Assembly: GCF_015278255.1 (NCBI RefSeq)
Contig: NZ_JADIJC010000002.1
Coordinates: 147,601 to 211,600, forward strand
DNA: 64,000 bases
Source: Microbacterium hibisci
Lineage (GTDB): Bacteria; Actinomycetota; Actinomycetes; Actinomycetales; Microbacteriaceae
Direction of reading: 5' to 3'
The position numbers and the translations under genes were made by a program. This document shows positions 6,460 through 15,313 of the stretch, piece after piece (position 1 is the first letter of the stretch; the number at the start of each line of letters is the position of its first letter). The notes under the pieces were generated by a model. The model ran no database searches and was not told the origin of the DNA. It was given only the letters and a program-made list of their open reading frames with translations.

Positions 6460-8496
6460 ATGTCCGGGGGTCTGGTTACCGTCGCCTGCGTGGCAGTTGG
6501 TGATGCGCTTGCGGGGCTGGATCCGGCACAGCTTGAGGCCGTCGAGCACGGCGAAGGGCCGCTTGTGATCGCGGCGGGGGCCGGCACCGGGAAGACGCGT
6601 GTGCTCACCGCACGGGTGGCGCGGTTGCTCGAGGCGGGGGTCGCACCCGAGCGGATCCTGCTGCTGACGTTCACGCGGCGCGCGGCATCCGCAATGCTCT
6701 CCCGTGCTGCAGTCATGTGCGGTGACGCGCAGGCGGCGCAGCGCATCGCCGGCGGCACGTTCCATGCCGTCGCGCACCGCATCGTCGCCGAGCACGCACA
6801 GTATCTGGGGCTGGAGGACGTCACTGTCATCGATCCCGACGACGTCATCGACCTGATCGACCTGCTGCGCGCCGAGCACGGGCTCGACGGCACCGAGGTG
6901 CGGTTGCCCACGACGCGCACCATCGCCGACATCGTCTCCCGCGCGATCAACACCGCGACCCCTGCCCGCGCCGTCATCGAAGCGCAGTTCCCCTGGGCGC
7001 TGGAGCAGGCCGACCAGGTCGTCGCCCTGTTGCGGCATTACCGCGAGCGCAAGCGCGAGCGCGGTCTGCTGGACCTCGATGATCTGCTCATCGCCTTGCG
7101 CGCGCTGGTGTCTGATCCGGATGTCGGTGCAAGGCTGCGGGGGCGCTGGGACTGGGTGCTGGTCGACGAGTACCAGGACGTCAACCAGCTGCAGGTCGAC
7201 ATCGTGCGCGGCCTCAGTCCCGACGGCCGCGGGCTCACGGTCGTCGGCGACGACGCGCAGGCGATCTACGCGTTCCGGGGTGCAAGCGCCGGGCACCTGC
7301 TCGACCTCGTCGAGGCGTACCCCGATGCCACGCTCGTGCGCCTGGAACGCAACTTCCGTTCCACGCAGCCGATCCTCGACCTCGCGAACCAGGTGCGACC
7401 GGGCGAGCTGAGGCTGCGGCTGGTCGCCGACCGTGCCCAGACGGGCGCCCGGCCGAGCCTGGTCGCCTGCCGCAACGCCGACGACGAGGCCCGCACGATC
7501 GCGGACCGCATCCTCGCCGCGCACGTCGACGGCACGCCACTGCGTTCGCAGGCCGTGCTGATGCGGACCGGGTCCCACAGCGCGCAGCTCGAGGTCGAGC
7601 TCAAGGTGCGGGGGATCCCGTTCCACAAGTTCGGCGGGATCGGCTACCTCGAGACCTCGCACGTGCGCGACCTGCTCGCCAGCTTCCGGGTGGTGCTCAA
7701 CCCGGCCGACGAGGTGTCCTGGTACCGGCTCCTCACGCGGCATCGCGCGATCGGCAAAGCGAATGCGCGCGGACTGGCCGCGATACTCGCGGACGGTGGC
7801 GACGATTGCGCGGCCGACGCGGTCGCAGCGGCACCGGCGAAGGGGCGCACCGGGCTCGCGTCGACGCTGTCGCTGCTCGGCGCCGTCGACGCCACGACCG
7901 CCGTGGCGGAACTGGTCGAGGCGTGCCGGGGCGCGGTGGATCCGCTGTTGCGCGCGCACTACCCGGATTGGCACCGCCGCGTGACCGAAGTCGACTCCAT
8001 CGCCCAGGCCGCCGCAGCGCAGAGCGACCTCCGCACCTTCGTGAGCGAGCAGGCGATCGACCCGGTGAACGTCGCCGGCGACTGGGCAAAGCAGCCGCAT
8101 CTGGACGAGGACTGGCTGACGCTGTCCACGATCCACTCCGCGAAGGGCCTGGAGTGGGACGCGGTCCACCTGATGCGCGCCAACGACGGCGCGATGCCCT
8201 CCGACATGGCACTCACCTCGACCGCCGGGCTCGCCGAGGAGCAGCGCCTCTTCTACGTCGCACTCACCCGCGCACGCGACACCCTCGACGTGTACGTGCC
8301 CTCGCAACTGCCCACCCACCCCACCGCCTTCCTCGCCAAACACGTCGCCGCCAAACGCAGCAGGTTCCTCACCGAGTCCGCGCAGGCCCTCATGGAACAG
8401 GTCAGCACCACCGCCATCGCCTCGGAGCCCGCGATCAGACGAACCGTCGCGGCGCCGCGCGTGCGCACGGACTCGTTCGACGAACTCTTCGCCTGA
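6460..8496 (+). CDS. UvrD/Rep-type superfamily 1 DNA helicase (short form)
   Basis: A 678-residue SF1A helicase. Motifs in order: Walker A AAGAGTGKT (about residue 40), Walker B VDEYQDVNQLQ (about 235), motif III GDDAQAIYAFRGA, motif IV RLERNFRST, motif V STIHSAKGLEWD (about 555), motif VI RLFYVALTRAR. It is close in length to PcrA-like cores but lacks the extended C-terminal tail of UvrD1 and any HRDC or nuclease domain. It uses ATP to unwind DNA with 3'-5' polarity in the family. ATG 6460 leaves a natural N-terminus just before the Q-motif (LDPAQLEAV); upstream codons look non-coding. It is divergent from the dioxygenase gene. Confidence 0.9.
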   Translation: MSGGLVTVACVAVGDALAGLDPAQLEAVEHGEGPLVIAAGAGTGKTRVLTARVARLLEAGVAPERILLLTFTRRAASAMLSRAAVMCGDAQAAQRIAGGTFHAVAHRIVAEHAQYLGLEDVTVIDPDDVIDLIDLLRAEHGLDGTEVRLPTTRTIADIVSRAINTATPARAVIEAQFPWALEQADQVVALLRHYRERKRERGLLDLDDLLIALRALVSDPDVGARLRGRWDWVLVDEYQDVNQLQVDIVRGLSPDGRGLTVVGDDAQAIYAFRGASAGHLLDLVEAYPDATLVRLERNFRSTQPILDLANQVRPGELRLRLVADRAQTGARPSLVACRNADDEARTIADRILAAHVDGTPLRSQAVLMRTGSHSAQLEVELKVRGIPFHKFGGIGYLETSHVRDLLASFRVVLNPADEVSWYRLLTRHRAIGKANARGLAAILADGGDDCAADAVAAAPAKGRTGLASTLSLLGAVDATTAVAELVEACRGAVDPLLRAHYPDWHRRVTEVDSIAQAAAAQSDLRTFVSEQAIDPVNVAGDWAKQPHLDEDWLTLSTIHSAKGLEWDAVHLMRANDGAMPSDMALTSTAGLAEEQRLFYVALTRARDTLDVYVPSQLPTHPTAFLAKHVAAKRSRFLTESAQALMEQVSTTAIASEPAIRRTVAAPRVRTDSFDELFA

Positions 8497-8530
8497 ACCC
8501 TCGGTGCGGATCGGTCGAGAGAATGGGGGC

Positions 8531-9265
8531 ATGGCTGACGCTTCGTTCGTGGTGACCGGCGGTGCTGGCGGCGTGGGGCGAGCGATCGCTGACCGGCTTC
8601 GCGTGCATGGGCACGTCGTGGTCATCGACTCGACCACAGCCCGGGCGGAAAGCGATGTCGACCTCGTGGTCGGGGATGCGGGCGACCCTGATGTCGCGAG
8701 CGAAGCGGCTCGTCGTGCCGAGAATGCCGCACCCTTGCGCGGCTGGGTGAACAACGCCGCGGTCTTCCATGACGCCGGCATGACCACCGCTGCACCGGGT
8801 TTGCTCCTTGATCTCATCAACGCCAATCTCCGATTGGCGCTGACCGGCTGCCACACCGCGGTCAACCACTTCGCTCGGCATGGGCGCACGGGCTCGATCG
8901 TCAATGTGTCTTCTCACCAGGCGCAACGGGCGGTGCGGGGTGCTCTCCCGTACGCCACGGCGAAAGCAGCCATCGAGGGCCTCACCCGCGCGTTGGCAGT
9001 CGATCATGGGCCGGTCGGAATACGCGTCAACGCGGTCGCGCTCGGCTCGATCGACACCGAGCGGCTCGCGCACTACCGCCGGTCACACCCCCACGTTGAT
9101 GCGGAGATGGCCACCCTGCACCCGCTGGGGCGCGTCGGGACCGTCGGTGAAGTGGCAGCAGCGGTCGACTTCCTGCTCTCCGACAGCGCGGGGTTCATCA
9201 ACGGTGTCGTGTTGCCGGTCGACGGCGGACGGGCTGCCCAAGGCCTCGATCCGGAACAGCTCTAG
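8531..9265 (+). CDS. Short-chain dehydrogenase/reductase (SDR)
   Basis: A 244-residue classical SDR. It shows the cofactor loop TGGAGGVGRAIA (residues about 8-19), NNAA at about 75, catalytic Ser in VNVSSHQ, the YATAK catalytic Tyr/Lys, and the C-terminal SGFINGVVLPVDGG that closes most FabG-like enzymes. The acidic VIDSTTARAESD after strand 2 suggests NAD(H) preference. ATG 8531 is preceded by GGGGG. It is a lone gene 34 bp after the helicase, and the substrate is unknown. Confidence 0.9.
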   Translation: MADASFVVTGGAGGVGRAIADRLRVHGHVVVIDSTTARAESDVDLVVGDAGDPDVASEAARRAENAAPLRGWVNNAAVFHDAGMTTAAPGLLLDLINANLRLALTGCHTAVNHFARHGRTGSIVNVSSHQAQRAVRGALPYATAKAAIEGLTRALAVDHGPVGIRVNAVALGSIDTERLAHYRRSHPHVDAEMATLHPLGRVGTVGEVAAAVDFLLSDSAGFINGVVLPVDGGRAAQGLDPEQL

Positions 9266-9350
9266 CGTCCGCGCCCGCGACACGATCGCGCCGTCCCCCG
9301 ATCGGGTAGCGCCTGCGCCCGCGGGCGTTCAGCGATGCCGCGCGGCATGG

Positions 9351-9356
9351 GATAGT
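9351..9356 (+). promoter_or_regulatory. -10 box (GATAGT) of the GrpB-family gene
   Basis: GATAGT lies six nucleotides before ATG 9363, a leaderless arrangement. Confidence 0.4.
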
Positions 9357-9362
9357 GACGGG

Positions 9363-9968
9363 ATGCCGAGCGCACAGGACATCGCCACCTTCTCAGACAG
9401 CCCGCCGCCGCCCGGCGCGAGCCCTTGGGTCGCGGGCGTGGAGACGCGAGAGGGCGACATCGCCATCGTCGAGCCCGACCCCGCCTGGCCGGACGTGTTC
9501 TCCCGCGTTGCGCGCGTCGTGCGGGATGCGCTCGGCGCACGGGCGCTGCAGGTCGAGCACGTCGGATCCACGTCGGTCCCCGGCCTGCCGGCGAAGCCCA
9601 TCATCGACGTCGACCTGATCGTCGCGGACCCGGCGGACGAGGACGCGTGGCTCCCGGCTCTGGAGTCTGCGGGCTTCGTGCTGACCGTTCGCGAGCCGTG
9701 GTGGCACGAGCACCGCTGCCTGCGCCATGCGACCCCGCGTACGAACCTGCATGTGTTCGGACCGGAGGCGCCCGAACCCTGGAGGCACAGGATCTTCCGC
9801 GATCACCTGCGCCGCGACAGGGCCGAGCGCGAGCTCTACGCCGCGATCAAGCGCGAGGCCGCCGCCGTTGCGAATGCGCACGGCGAGACCGTTATGCAGT
9901 ACAACGCCCGCAAGCAAGCGGTGATCCGCGAGATCTACGGCCGGGCGTTCGCCGCCGCGGGCCTCTGA
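9363..9968 (+). CDS. GrpB family protein (nucleotidyltransferase fold)
   Basis: A 201-residue GrpB/UPF0157 protein. The diagnostic core is VEHVGSTSVPGLPAKPIID followed by VDLIV, and the second half carries TNLHVFG and RDHLRRDRAERELYAAIKREAA, all standard for the family. The fold is a minimal nucleotidyltransferase. Members are usually stand-alone or fused to CoaE, with no settled substrate. The N-terminal 40 residues (DSPPPPGASP) are a proline-rich extension. It has a leaderless promoter and no operon partner. Confidence 0.88.
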   Translation: MPSAQDIATFSDSPPPPGASPWVAGVETREGDIAIVEPDPAWPDVFSRVARVVRDALGARALQVEHVGSTSVPGLPAKPIIDVDLIVADPADEDAWLPALESAGFVLTVREPWWHEHRCLRHATPRTNLHVFGPEAPEPWRHRIFRDHLRRDRAERELYAAIKREAAAVANAHGETVMQYNARKQAVIREIYGRAFAAAGL

Positions 9969-10049
9969 GCCGACGAGGTCCCCGGCCCGCCAAGGCTCGC
10001 AGCCGCGTTCTCCTATCCACTTCCCAGCCCGCCCGGCGGCGCCCAGGCG

Positions 10050-10055
10050 TAGCAT
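10050..10055 (+). promoter_or_regulatory. -10 box (TAGCAT) of the LolA-like gene
   Basis: TAGCAT ends exactly six nucleotides before ATG 10062. A TTG codon within the spacer is ignored as a start. Confidence 0.45.
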
Positions 10056-10061
10056 TTGCGC

Positions 10062-11180
10062 ATGGATAGGCGGCATCCGCGCCGGTCACCTGCTCGTTGG
10101 CTCCCGATCGCCGGCGCGTTCGTCCTGGTTGCGGCCGTCGCCGCGGCCGTGGTCATCCCGACAGCCGCCGATGCCCAGGTGGATCTTCCCGACAAGACCC
10201 CCGCCGCGCTTCTGGACTTCGCCGCCGCGAGCGATGTCACCGCGATGACGGGGACGATCGAGCAGACGTCGGAGCTGGGCCTGCCTGACCTCTCGAGCCT
10301 CACGGGTCCCTCGGACGGTGGGGATTCGAGCGCCGGCGCCTCCGACGCGATCGACCTCCTGACCGGTTCGCACACGGCCAAGGTCTACCTCGACGGCGAC
10401 AGGTCGCGGCTGCAGGTGCTCGATCGCCTTGCCGAACGCGACGTGTATCTCGACCGGTCCGCGGGGGAGGGCTGGTTCGTCGACTCCGAGACCAAGACCG
10501 CGACCCACTACACGGCGGGCGATGACGTGACATCTTGGGAGCGGCAGCCGGACGCGATGGTTCACACCCCGCAGCAGCTGCTCGATGACGCGCTCGCGAA
10601 GCTCGGCGACTCGACCGAGATCTCGGTCGGGACCGACGGGCGCGTGGCCGGACGGGACGTGTACGAGCTCGTGCTCGTGCCGAAGGACGCGGCCAGCCTC
10701 GTCGGTGAGCTGAGGTTCGCGATCGACGGCGAGACCGGCGCGGCGGTCGCGGCATCCGTCACCGCCCGCGGTGCCGACCTGCCCGCGTTCGACATCGCGT
10801 TCACCGACCTCTCGTTCGCGGCGCCCGACCCCGCGACGCTCACATACGACCCCGCGCCGGGATACACCGTCGAGAAGAAGACGCTGTCGTCGCCGCACAT
10901 CGATTCCGGAGCAACGCACGACGGCGCGACGGATGCCGCGGCGCGGCCGGTCGTGCATGGCGAAGGCTGGGCCACCGTCGTCGAGCTGCCGCAAGCCGAC
11001 CGCGGCACTCCGGATGCGGCGGGCCCGTACGCGGCGGCGCTCGAGCGCCTTGCCCGGCCGGTAGCGGATGGACGCGTGCTCGAGACCGCGCTCGTGACGG
11101 TGTACTTCGCCGACGACGGACGTGTATTCGCGGGTGCTGTCAGCGCTGATCACCTCGCCCGCGTCGCGGCCGGCGACTGA
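10062..11180 (+). CDS. Exported LolA/MucB-like lipoprotein-carrier-fold protein
   Basis: A 372-residue protein with a basic start (MDRRHPRRSPAR) and one hydrophobic export segment (about residues 14-36), then an extracellular part. The body resembles actinobacterial outer-membrane-lipoprotein-sorting-like proteins: it starts with KTPAALLDFAAASDVTAMTGTIEQTSELG, then alternating strands such as RSRLQVLDRLAERDVYLD and GWFVDSETKTATHY, and AGRDVYELVLVPKD. Such proteins often sit before ABC-2 transporters. Here the gene is followed, 7 bp on, by an ABC ATPase and a permease, so it may serve that transporter as an extracytoplasmic partner. Confidence 0.75.
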   Translation: MDRRHPRRSPARWLPIAGAFVLVAAVAAAVVIPTAADAQVDLPDKTPAALLDFAAASDVTAMTGTIEQTSELGLPDLSSLTGPSDGGDSSAGASDAIDLLTGSHTAKVYLDGDRSRLQVLDRLAERDVYLDRSAGEGWFVDSETKTATHYTAGDDVTSWERQPDAMVHTPQQLLDDALAKLGDSTEISVGTDGRVAGRDVYELVLVPKDAASLVGELRFAIDGETGAAVAASVTARGADLPAFDIAFTDLSFAAPDPATLTYDPAPGYTVEKKTLSSPHIDSGATHDGATDAAARPVVHGEGWATVVELPQADRGTPDAAGPYAAALERLARPVADGRVLETALVTVYFADDGRVFAGAVSADHLARVAAGD

Positions 11181-11187
11181 GCCCGCG

Positions 11188-12129
11188 GTGACCGACCTCG
11201 CCATCCAGACCTCCGGGCTGACGAAGCGGTTCGGCGCGCAGACGGCGGTGGATGCCGTCGCACTCGGCGTGCCGCACGGTTCGGTGTTCGGATTCCTCGG
11301 ACCCAACGGGTCGGGCAAGACCACGACGATCCGGATGCTTCTCGGCCTGGTCCGCCCGACGGCAGGGGAGGCCCGCGTGCTGGGGCAGTCCGTGCCCGGC
11401 GCGCTCCAGACCGTGCTTCCGCGGGTGGGCGCACTCGTCGAAGGCCCCGCGTTCGCCCCTTTCCTCACCGGGAGGCAGAATCTGCATCGGTTCGACGCCG
11501 CGGGCCGGCACGCGGCATCCGTCACCCGCCGCAGGCGCATCGACGAGGCGCTCGAGCGGGTCGGGCTGACGTCGGCGGCCGACAAGAAGGTGCACGCGTA
11601 CTCGCTCGGTATGAAGCAGCGCCTCGGCATCGCCAACGCTCTGCTCACGCCCCGCGAGCTGCTGGTGCTGGACGAACCGACGAACGGGCTCGACCCGCAG
11701 GGCACGCGCGAGGTGCGCGGACTCATCCGCTCCCTGGCCGGGGAGGGATCGACCGTGTTCGTCTCGAGCCACCTGCTCGCCGAGGTGGAGCAGGTGTGCA
11801 CGCACGCCGGGATCATGCGTGCGGGGCGGCTCGTCGCATCCGGCACGCTCGACGAGCTGCGCAGCGGCGACGATTCGGGCCGCCTGCAACTGCAGACCCC
11901 CGATGTCGCGCGGGCGAGAGAAGTGCTCGCGAGCATGGGCATTGAGGCGACGGATGCCGCGCCCTCCACGCTCGCGGGAACGCTCGGTCCGCACGCGCCC
12001 GAGCCGGAAGCCATCGTTGCGGCCCTCGTGCGTGCCGAGGTGCGGGTGCGTGGCATTGCGGTCGAGCGGACGAGCCTCGAGGACAGGTTCGTCGAGCTGA
12101 CGGGGCAGGGCTTCGATGTCGTCGCGTGA
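11188..12129 (+). CDS. ABC-2 exporter ATP-binding protein
   Basis: A 313-residue ABC ATPase: Walker A GPNGSGKTTT (about residues 38-47), signature YSLGMKQRL, Walker B LLVLDEPTNGLDPQG, switch His in VFVSSHLLAEV. The C-terminal 80 residues (DSGRLQLQTPD onward) are the extra domain seen in DrrA/CcmA-like exporters. The start is GTG 11188, directly after the LolA-like gene; the end overlaps the permease start by 14 bp, so the pair is translationally coupled. The cargo is not evident. Confidence 0.9.
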   Translation: MTDLAIQTSGLTKRFGAQTAVDAVALGVPHGSVFGFLGPNGSGKTTTIRMLLGLVRPTAGEARVLGQSVPGALQTVLPRVGALVEGPAFAPFLTGRQNLHRFDAAGRHAASVTRRRRIDEALERVGLTSAADKKVHAYSLGMKQRLGIANALLTPRELLVLDEPTNGLDPQGTREVRGLIRSLAGEGSTVFVSSHLLAEVEQVCTHAGIMRAGRLVASGTLDELRSGDDSGRLQLQTPDVARAREVLASMGIEATDAAPSTLAGTLGPHAPEPEAIVAALVRAEVRVRGIAVERTSLEDRFVELTGQGFDVVA

Positions 12130-13009
12130 TGCCGCCCCTGCCCCGACCGACGCGCCGACGGCGTGGTCGGCCCCGCTCAGCCCGGGCCGCGGGAGCGGCA
12201 TCCCTGGTCTCCTCGGGAGTGAACTGGCGACGCTCTTCCGTCGCCTGCGGACGTGGATGATGCTCGGAGCGCTCGGCCTCGTCCCCGTTCTCCTGGGCGT
12301 GGCCGTGCGGATCGCGGGCGGCGCCCGCCCAGGCCGCGGGCCGGCGTTTCTCGATCAGCTCACCGACAACGGCGTCTTCGTCGGCCTCGCCGCGCTGACG
12401 ATCGCGATCCCGCTCTTCCTCCCGCTCACCATCAGCGTCGTCGCCGGCGACACGATCGCGGGTGAGGCGAGCCTCGGCACCCTTCGCTACCTGCTGGTGG
12501 CTCCATCGGGGCGCGTTGCGCTGCTCGCGGTCAAGTACGTCGCCGCCGCCGTCTTCTGCGTGATCGCGACCTTCGCTGTCGTCGCGGTCGGCGTGATCGT
12601 CGGCGCGATCCTCTTCGGTGCCGGCCCGTTGACCCTGCTGAGCGGCACGCAGGTGAGCCTCGCCGAGGGGCTGCTGCGGTGTCTTGCGGTCGTCGCCTAC
12701 GTGTCGGTATCGATGCTCGGGCTCGCCGCGATCGGCGTGCTGCTCTCGACCCTCACGACAGTGCCGGTCGGCGCCATGGCGGCTACCGCGATCCTCGCTG
12801 TCGCGGCGCAGATCGTCGGCCAGATCCCGCAGCTTTCGGCGCTTCACCCATACCTGTTCACCGATCGCTGGCTGGACTTCGGCGACCTGCTGCGCTCGCC
12901 GATCTCATGGGACTCGTTCCTCGACAACGCCCTCCTGCAAGCGGTCTGGATCGTGGTCGCCGGCGCACTCGCCGTCTGGCGGTTCACGACCCGCGATGTG
13001 CTGACCTAG
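12116..13009 (+). CDS. ABC-2 type transporter permease
   Basis: A 297-residue membrane protein with about six hydrophobic segments (for example WMMLGALGLVPVLLGVAV, LAALTIAIPLFLPLTISVVAG, AVFCVIATFAVVAVGVIV). The motif AGDTIAGEASLGTLRYLL is the conserved cytoplasmic loop of ABC-2 permeases. It overlaps and partners the ATPase gene upstream. A cytoplasmic Pro/Ala-rich tail of about 30 residues precedes the first segment. Confidence 0.88.
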   Translation: MSSRDAAPAPTDAPTAWSAPLSPGRGSGIPGLLGSELATLFRRLRTWMMLGALGLVPVLLGVAVRIAGGARPGRGPAFLDQLTDNGVFVGLAALTIAIPLFLPLTISVVAGDTIAGEASLGTLRYLLVAPSGRVALLAVKYVAAAVFCVIATFAVVAVGVIVGAILFGAGPLTLLSGTQVSLAEGLLRCLAVVAYVSVSMLGLAAIGVLLSTLTTVPVGAMAATAILAVAAQIVGQIPQLSALHPYLFTDRWLDFGDLLRSPISWDSFLDNALLQAVWIVVAGALAVWRFTTRDVLT

Positions 13010-13218
13010 CCGCGGTCCGCCCTACCTCGGGAGGCGTCCGCTCCGCCGTGCTAACCAGCTCTGCCATCGCAGGGTGCGCATGTGCGGGCGGTCAGCCTTG
13101 CCACCAGTGCTCAGGAGACATCCGCCCGGATCGGGACGATGCTGCGCCGTCGAGAGGCGATCCTCACCGCCGTCTGACGACCCCGTCTCGCGGCATCCGA
13201 TTCTGTGCGCTCGACGGG

Positions 13219-13812
13219 TCAGCTGCTCTCGCGCGGGTCGCGCAAGCTGTCCATGGCGGCTATGAGGGTCGAGTGGATGTAGTCGAGTTCGGGTGTGGCG
13301 AAGTCCTCCCACGACTCGCCGGCATCGCCGGCATCCCAATCGCCGGTGGCGCCGGACGACTCGGCGGCGTCGGTGGAGTCAGGTGCCGCGTCCCATTCCT
13401 TTTCCGCCGGCGTGTGCTGGTAGACCCACCACAGGTGGCCGAACGGGTCGGCGAAACGGGAGAACACATCGCCCCAGAACTCGGTGGGCTCTGTGACGAT
13501 CCGCGCACCGTGCGAGACGGCCCGCTCGAGAGTCGCCGACGCGTCGGCAACGTACACGCGCGTGAACGCGGGCGTATACGGCCACGTCGGCTTGCGGTCG
13601 GCGATGGTGAGGAGCGAGTCGCCGATGTGCACCTCGGAGTGGAGAACGAGCCCGTCCGCGTCGGCCGTGCGCGCGTCAGGGTTCTCGACCGCGTCGAAGA
13701 CGGAGCGGACGAAGGCGATGAGGCCGGTCGCGTCATCCGTCATGATGAACGAGTTGACGGTGTTCGAGCCGGCGGGGGCCGGTGGGATGGGGCCGTAAGG
13801 CGGTGCGGACAT
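13219..13812 (-). CDS. VOC (glyoxalase/bleomycin resistance) family protein
   Basis: A 197-residue protein with a single VOC module, residues about 12-130: TVNSFIMTDDATGLIAFV opening, SEVHIGDSLLTIAD strand, FTRVYVADASATLERAVSHGA, and the closing DPFGHLWWVYQH that carries a metal-site-like His. The C-terminal 60 residues are acidic and low complexity (DSTDAAESSGATGDWDAGDAG), then a helix. It resembles the PhnB/YdeE-like group acting in fosmidomycin or lactoylglutathione-type chemistry, but the substrate is unknown. ATG 13812 has an AAGGAG ribosome site. Confidence 0.82.
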   Translation of the reverse strand: MSAPPYGPIPPAPAGSNTVNSFIMTDDATGLIAFVRSVFDAVENPDARTADADGLVLHSEVHIGDSLLTIADRKPTWPYTPAFTRVYVADASATLERAVSHGARIVTEPTEFWGDVFSRFADPFGHLWWVYQHTPAEKEWDAAPDSTDAAESSGATGDWDAGDAGESWEDFATPELDYIHSTLIAAMDSLRDPRESS

Positions 13813-14065
13813 GGGAATCTCCTTCGGATGACGGTCACACGATTCCCGACAACCCGGACAGCGTCGGTCCTCGGTACCCACCATTTCGCTGTCCCGGCTC
13901 GCCCGCAACGCTGGTCATGGATCGCGGCATTTCGGCACCGGGATCGGGCGGCCTGCGCGGGTGAGGGAACGCGCGCGAGGGAGCGCGCGTGTTCCTCGCC
14001 GCCTGCGGCGACCACTGATCGCCGAGCGGCGAGGCCGTTCGACGATCGCGACATGCGCGGGCGTG

Positions 14066-14974
14066 TCAGGTCGGCAGGTCCTCCGTGCGCTCGCCGGCAG
14101 GGCTCGGCGTGCTGGTGGCCGCCCAGCTCGCGAGCAGCTTGAGCCGATCCTCGTGCGGCGTGCCGGGCTCGGCGGTGTAGAGATTGAGGTTCCGCGCGGC
14201 GCGGTTGGGATCGGCGAGCTCTGCTGACTGATAGGTGAGCTCGATGTCGCCGACGACCGGGTGGCGGAGGCGTTTGAGGCCTTCGTGGCGAGTGCGGACC
14301 TCGTGCGACGACCACAGGCGGGTGAAGTCGTGACTTCTGGTGGAGAGCTCGCCGATGAGCTCTCGGAGTGCTCGGTCATCCGGCTCGCGTCCGGCCTCGG
14401 CACGCAGCAGCGCGACCGTGGCGGACGCGCCGCCTTCCCAATCCACGAAGAAGTCGCGCGCCGTGGGGTCGAGGAAGTGGAAGCGGGCGAAGTTCGCGCG
14501 GTCTCCGACAGTGGTCGGGCTGTCGAACATCGGGGCGTGGAGCGCGCGCGCGAGCGCGTTGGTCGCCAAGACGTCCAGGCGGCCGTTGCGGAGGAAGACG
14601 GCGCTGAGGGTGACGGAGTCGATCAGCCAGCGGACGGGGCCGTCGAGGGCACCGTCCTTCGGGCGCGGCAGTCGTCGGACGCTTGGGCGCGCGGCCTTGG
14701 CGAGGTCGAACAGATAGGCGCGCTCGTCGTCATTGAGCTCGAGAGCTCGCGCCACGGCCGCGAGGACCTCTTCGGAGACGCCCGTGATGTGGCCCTTCTC
14801 GAGGCGGGTGTACCACTCTGTGCTGACGCCCGACAGCACCGCGACTTCTTCACGGCGCAGGCCCGGAACGCGCCGTCGGCTGCCGGCGGGGAGGCCGACC
14901 TGCTCGGGGGCGATGCGCGCCCGCCGGCTGACGAGGAAGTCCCTGATGTCGTCGCGGTTGGTCGGGCTGTCCAT
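14066..14974 (-). CDS. Helix-turn-helix regulator, MmyB-like (XRE + MLTR domain)
   Basis: A 302-residue regulator. Residues 1-90 are an XRE helix-turn-helix: RREEVAVLSGVSTEWYTRLEKG, then EEVLAAVARALELNDDERAYL. The rest is the MmyB-like ligand-binding (PAS-like) domain with FLRNGRLDVLATNALARAL, RFHFLDPTARDFFVDW, and LTYQSAELADPN near the C-terminus. Many actinobacterial members sit divergently from a dehydrogenase whose expression they control. That is the arrangement here: the small membrane protein and zinc alcohol dehydrogenase lie on the opposite strand. The start is placed at ATG 14974 with a -10 box six nucleotides upstream. Confidence 0.9.
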   Translation of the reverse strand: MDSPTNRDDIRDFLVSRRARIAPEQVGLPAGSRRRVPGLRREEVAVLSGVSTEWYTRLEKGHITGVSEEVLAAVARALELNDDERAYLFDLAKAARPSVRRLPRPKDGALDGPVRWLIDSVTLSAVFLRNGRLDVLATNALARALHAPMFDSPTTVGDRANFARFHFLDPTARDFFVDWEGGASATVALLRAEAGREPDDRALRELIGELSTRSHDFTRLWSSHEVRTRHEGLKRLRHPVVGDIELTYQSAELADPNRAARNLNLYTAEPGTPHEDRLKLLASWAATSTPSPAGERTEDLPT

Positions 14975-14980
14975 GACCCC

Positions 14981-14986
14981 ACGGTA
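14981..14986 (-). promoter_or_regulatory. -10 box (TACCGT) of the MmyB-like regulator
   Basis: Minus-strand TACCGT is six nucleotides before ATG 14974, giving a leaderless transcript. Confidence 0.4.
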
Positions 14987-15006
14987 ACCCCGTCCGTCCG
15001 GCGGAG

Positions 15007-15027
15007 GGGGGTGGAGCCTGTACCCCC
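15007..15027. promoter_or_regulatory. Inverted repeat between the regulator and dehydrogenase genes
   Basis: GGGGGT (15007-15012) and ACCCCC (15022-15027) form a 6-bp inverted repeat with 9-nt spacer in the divergent intergenic region, a candidate MmyB-type operator. A hairpin role is less likely because both genes read away from it. Confidence 0.35.
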
Positions 15028-15115
15028 GATAACGCCGACCTCCCGCGCAGATGCGAGCCCGGCTGTGATGGGTGTTGTCGCCGCGAGATCCGCCGACATC
15101 CGGAGGAGCCACCAG

Positions 15116-15271
15116 ATGACCACCGACAGCCACGCGGTCGCGGGTGCCGCCCTGTCCACTCCGCTGGGCGTGCAGGGACCGGCTGCCGTCGGCGCGATCA
15201 TCGTGGCGCTCACGCTGATCCCCACCACGGCCCTCGCCGTGCTGCGGCGCCGCAGCCGCCGGCCGGTCTGA
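15116..15271 (+). CDS. Small single-pass membrane protein (51 aa)
   Basis: A 51-codon gene opened by a strong ribosome site GGAGGAG ten nucleotides before ATG 15116. The product has a hydrophilic start, one membrane segment (AAVGAIIVALTLIPTTALAVL, split here as AAVGAIIVAL and TLIPTTALAVL), and a basic tail RRRSRRPV that should stay in the cytoplasm. It ends 42 bp before the alcohol dehydrogenase and is likely in the same transcript, divergent from the MmyB-like regulator. No homologous family is recognised. Confidence 0.6.
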   Translation: MTTDSHAVAGAALSTPLGVQGPAAVGAIIVALTLIPTTALAVLRRRSRRPV

Positions 15272-15313
15272 TTCCTCCTGCCCGTCCTGAACCACCACCG
15301 AAAGGAAGCCATC

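Noticed and set aside
13022..13110. tRNA-like string (minus strand GGCAGAGCTGGTTAGCACGG)
   Set aside because: It resembles a D-arm and anticodon entry but no acceptor stem, T-arm or CCA-proximal pairing can be found around it.
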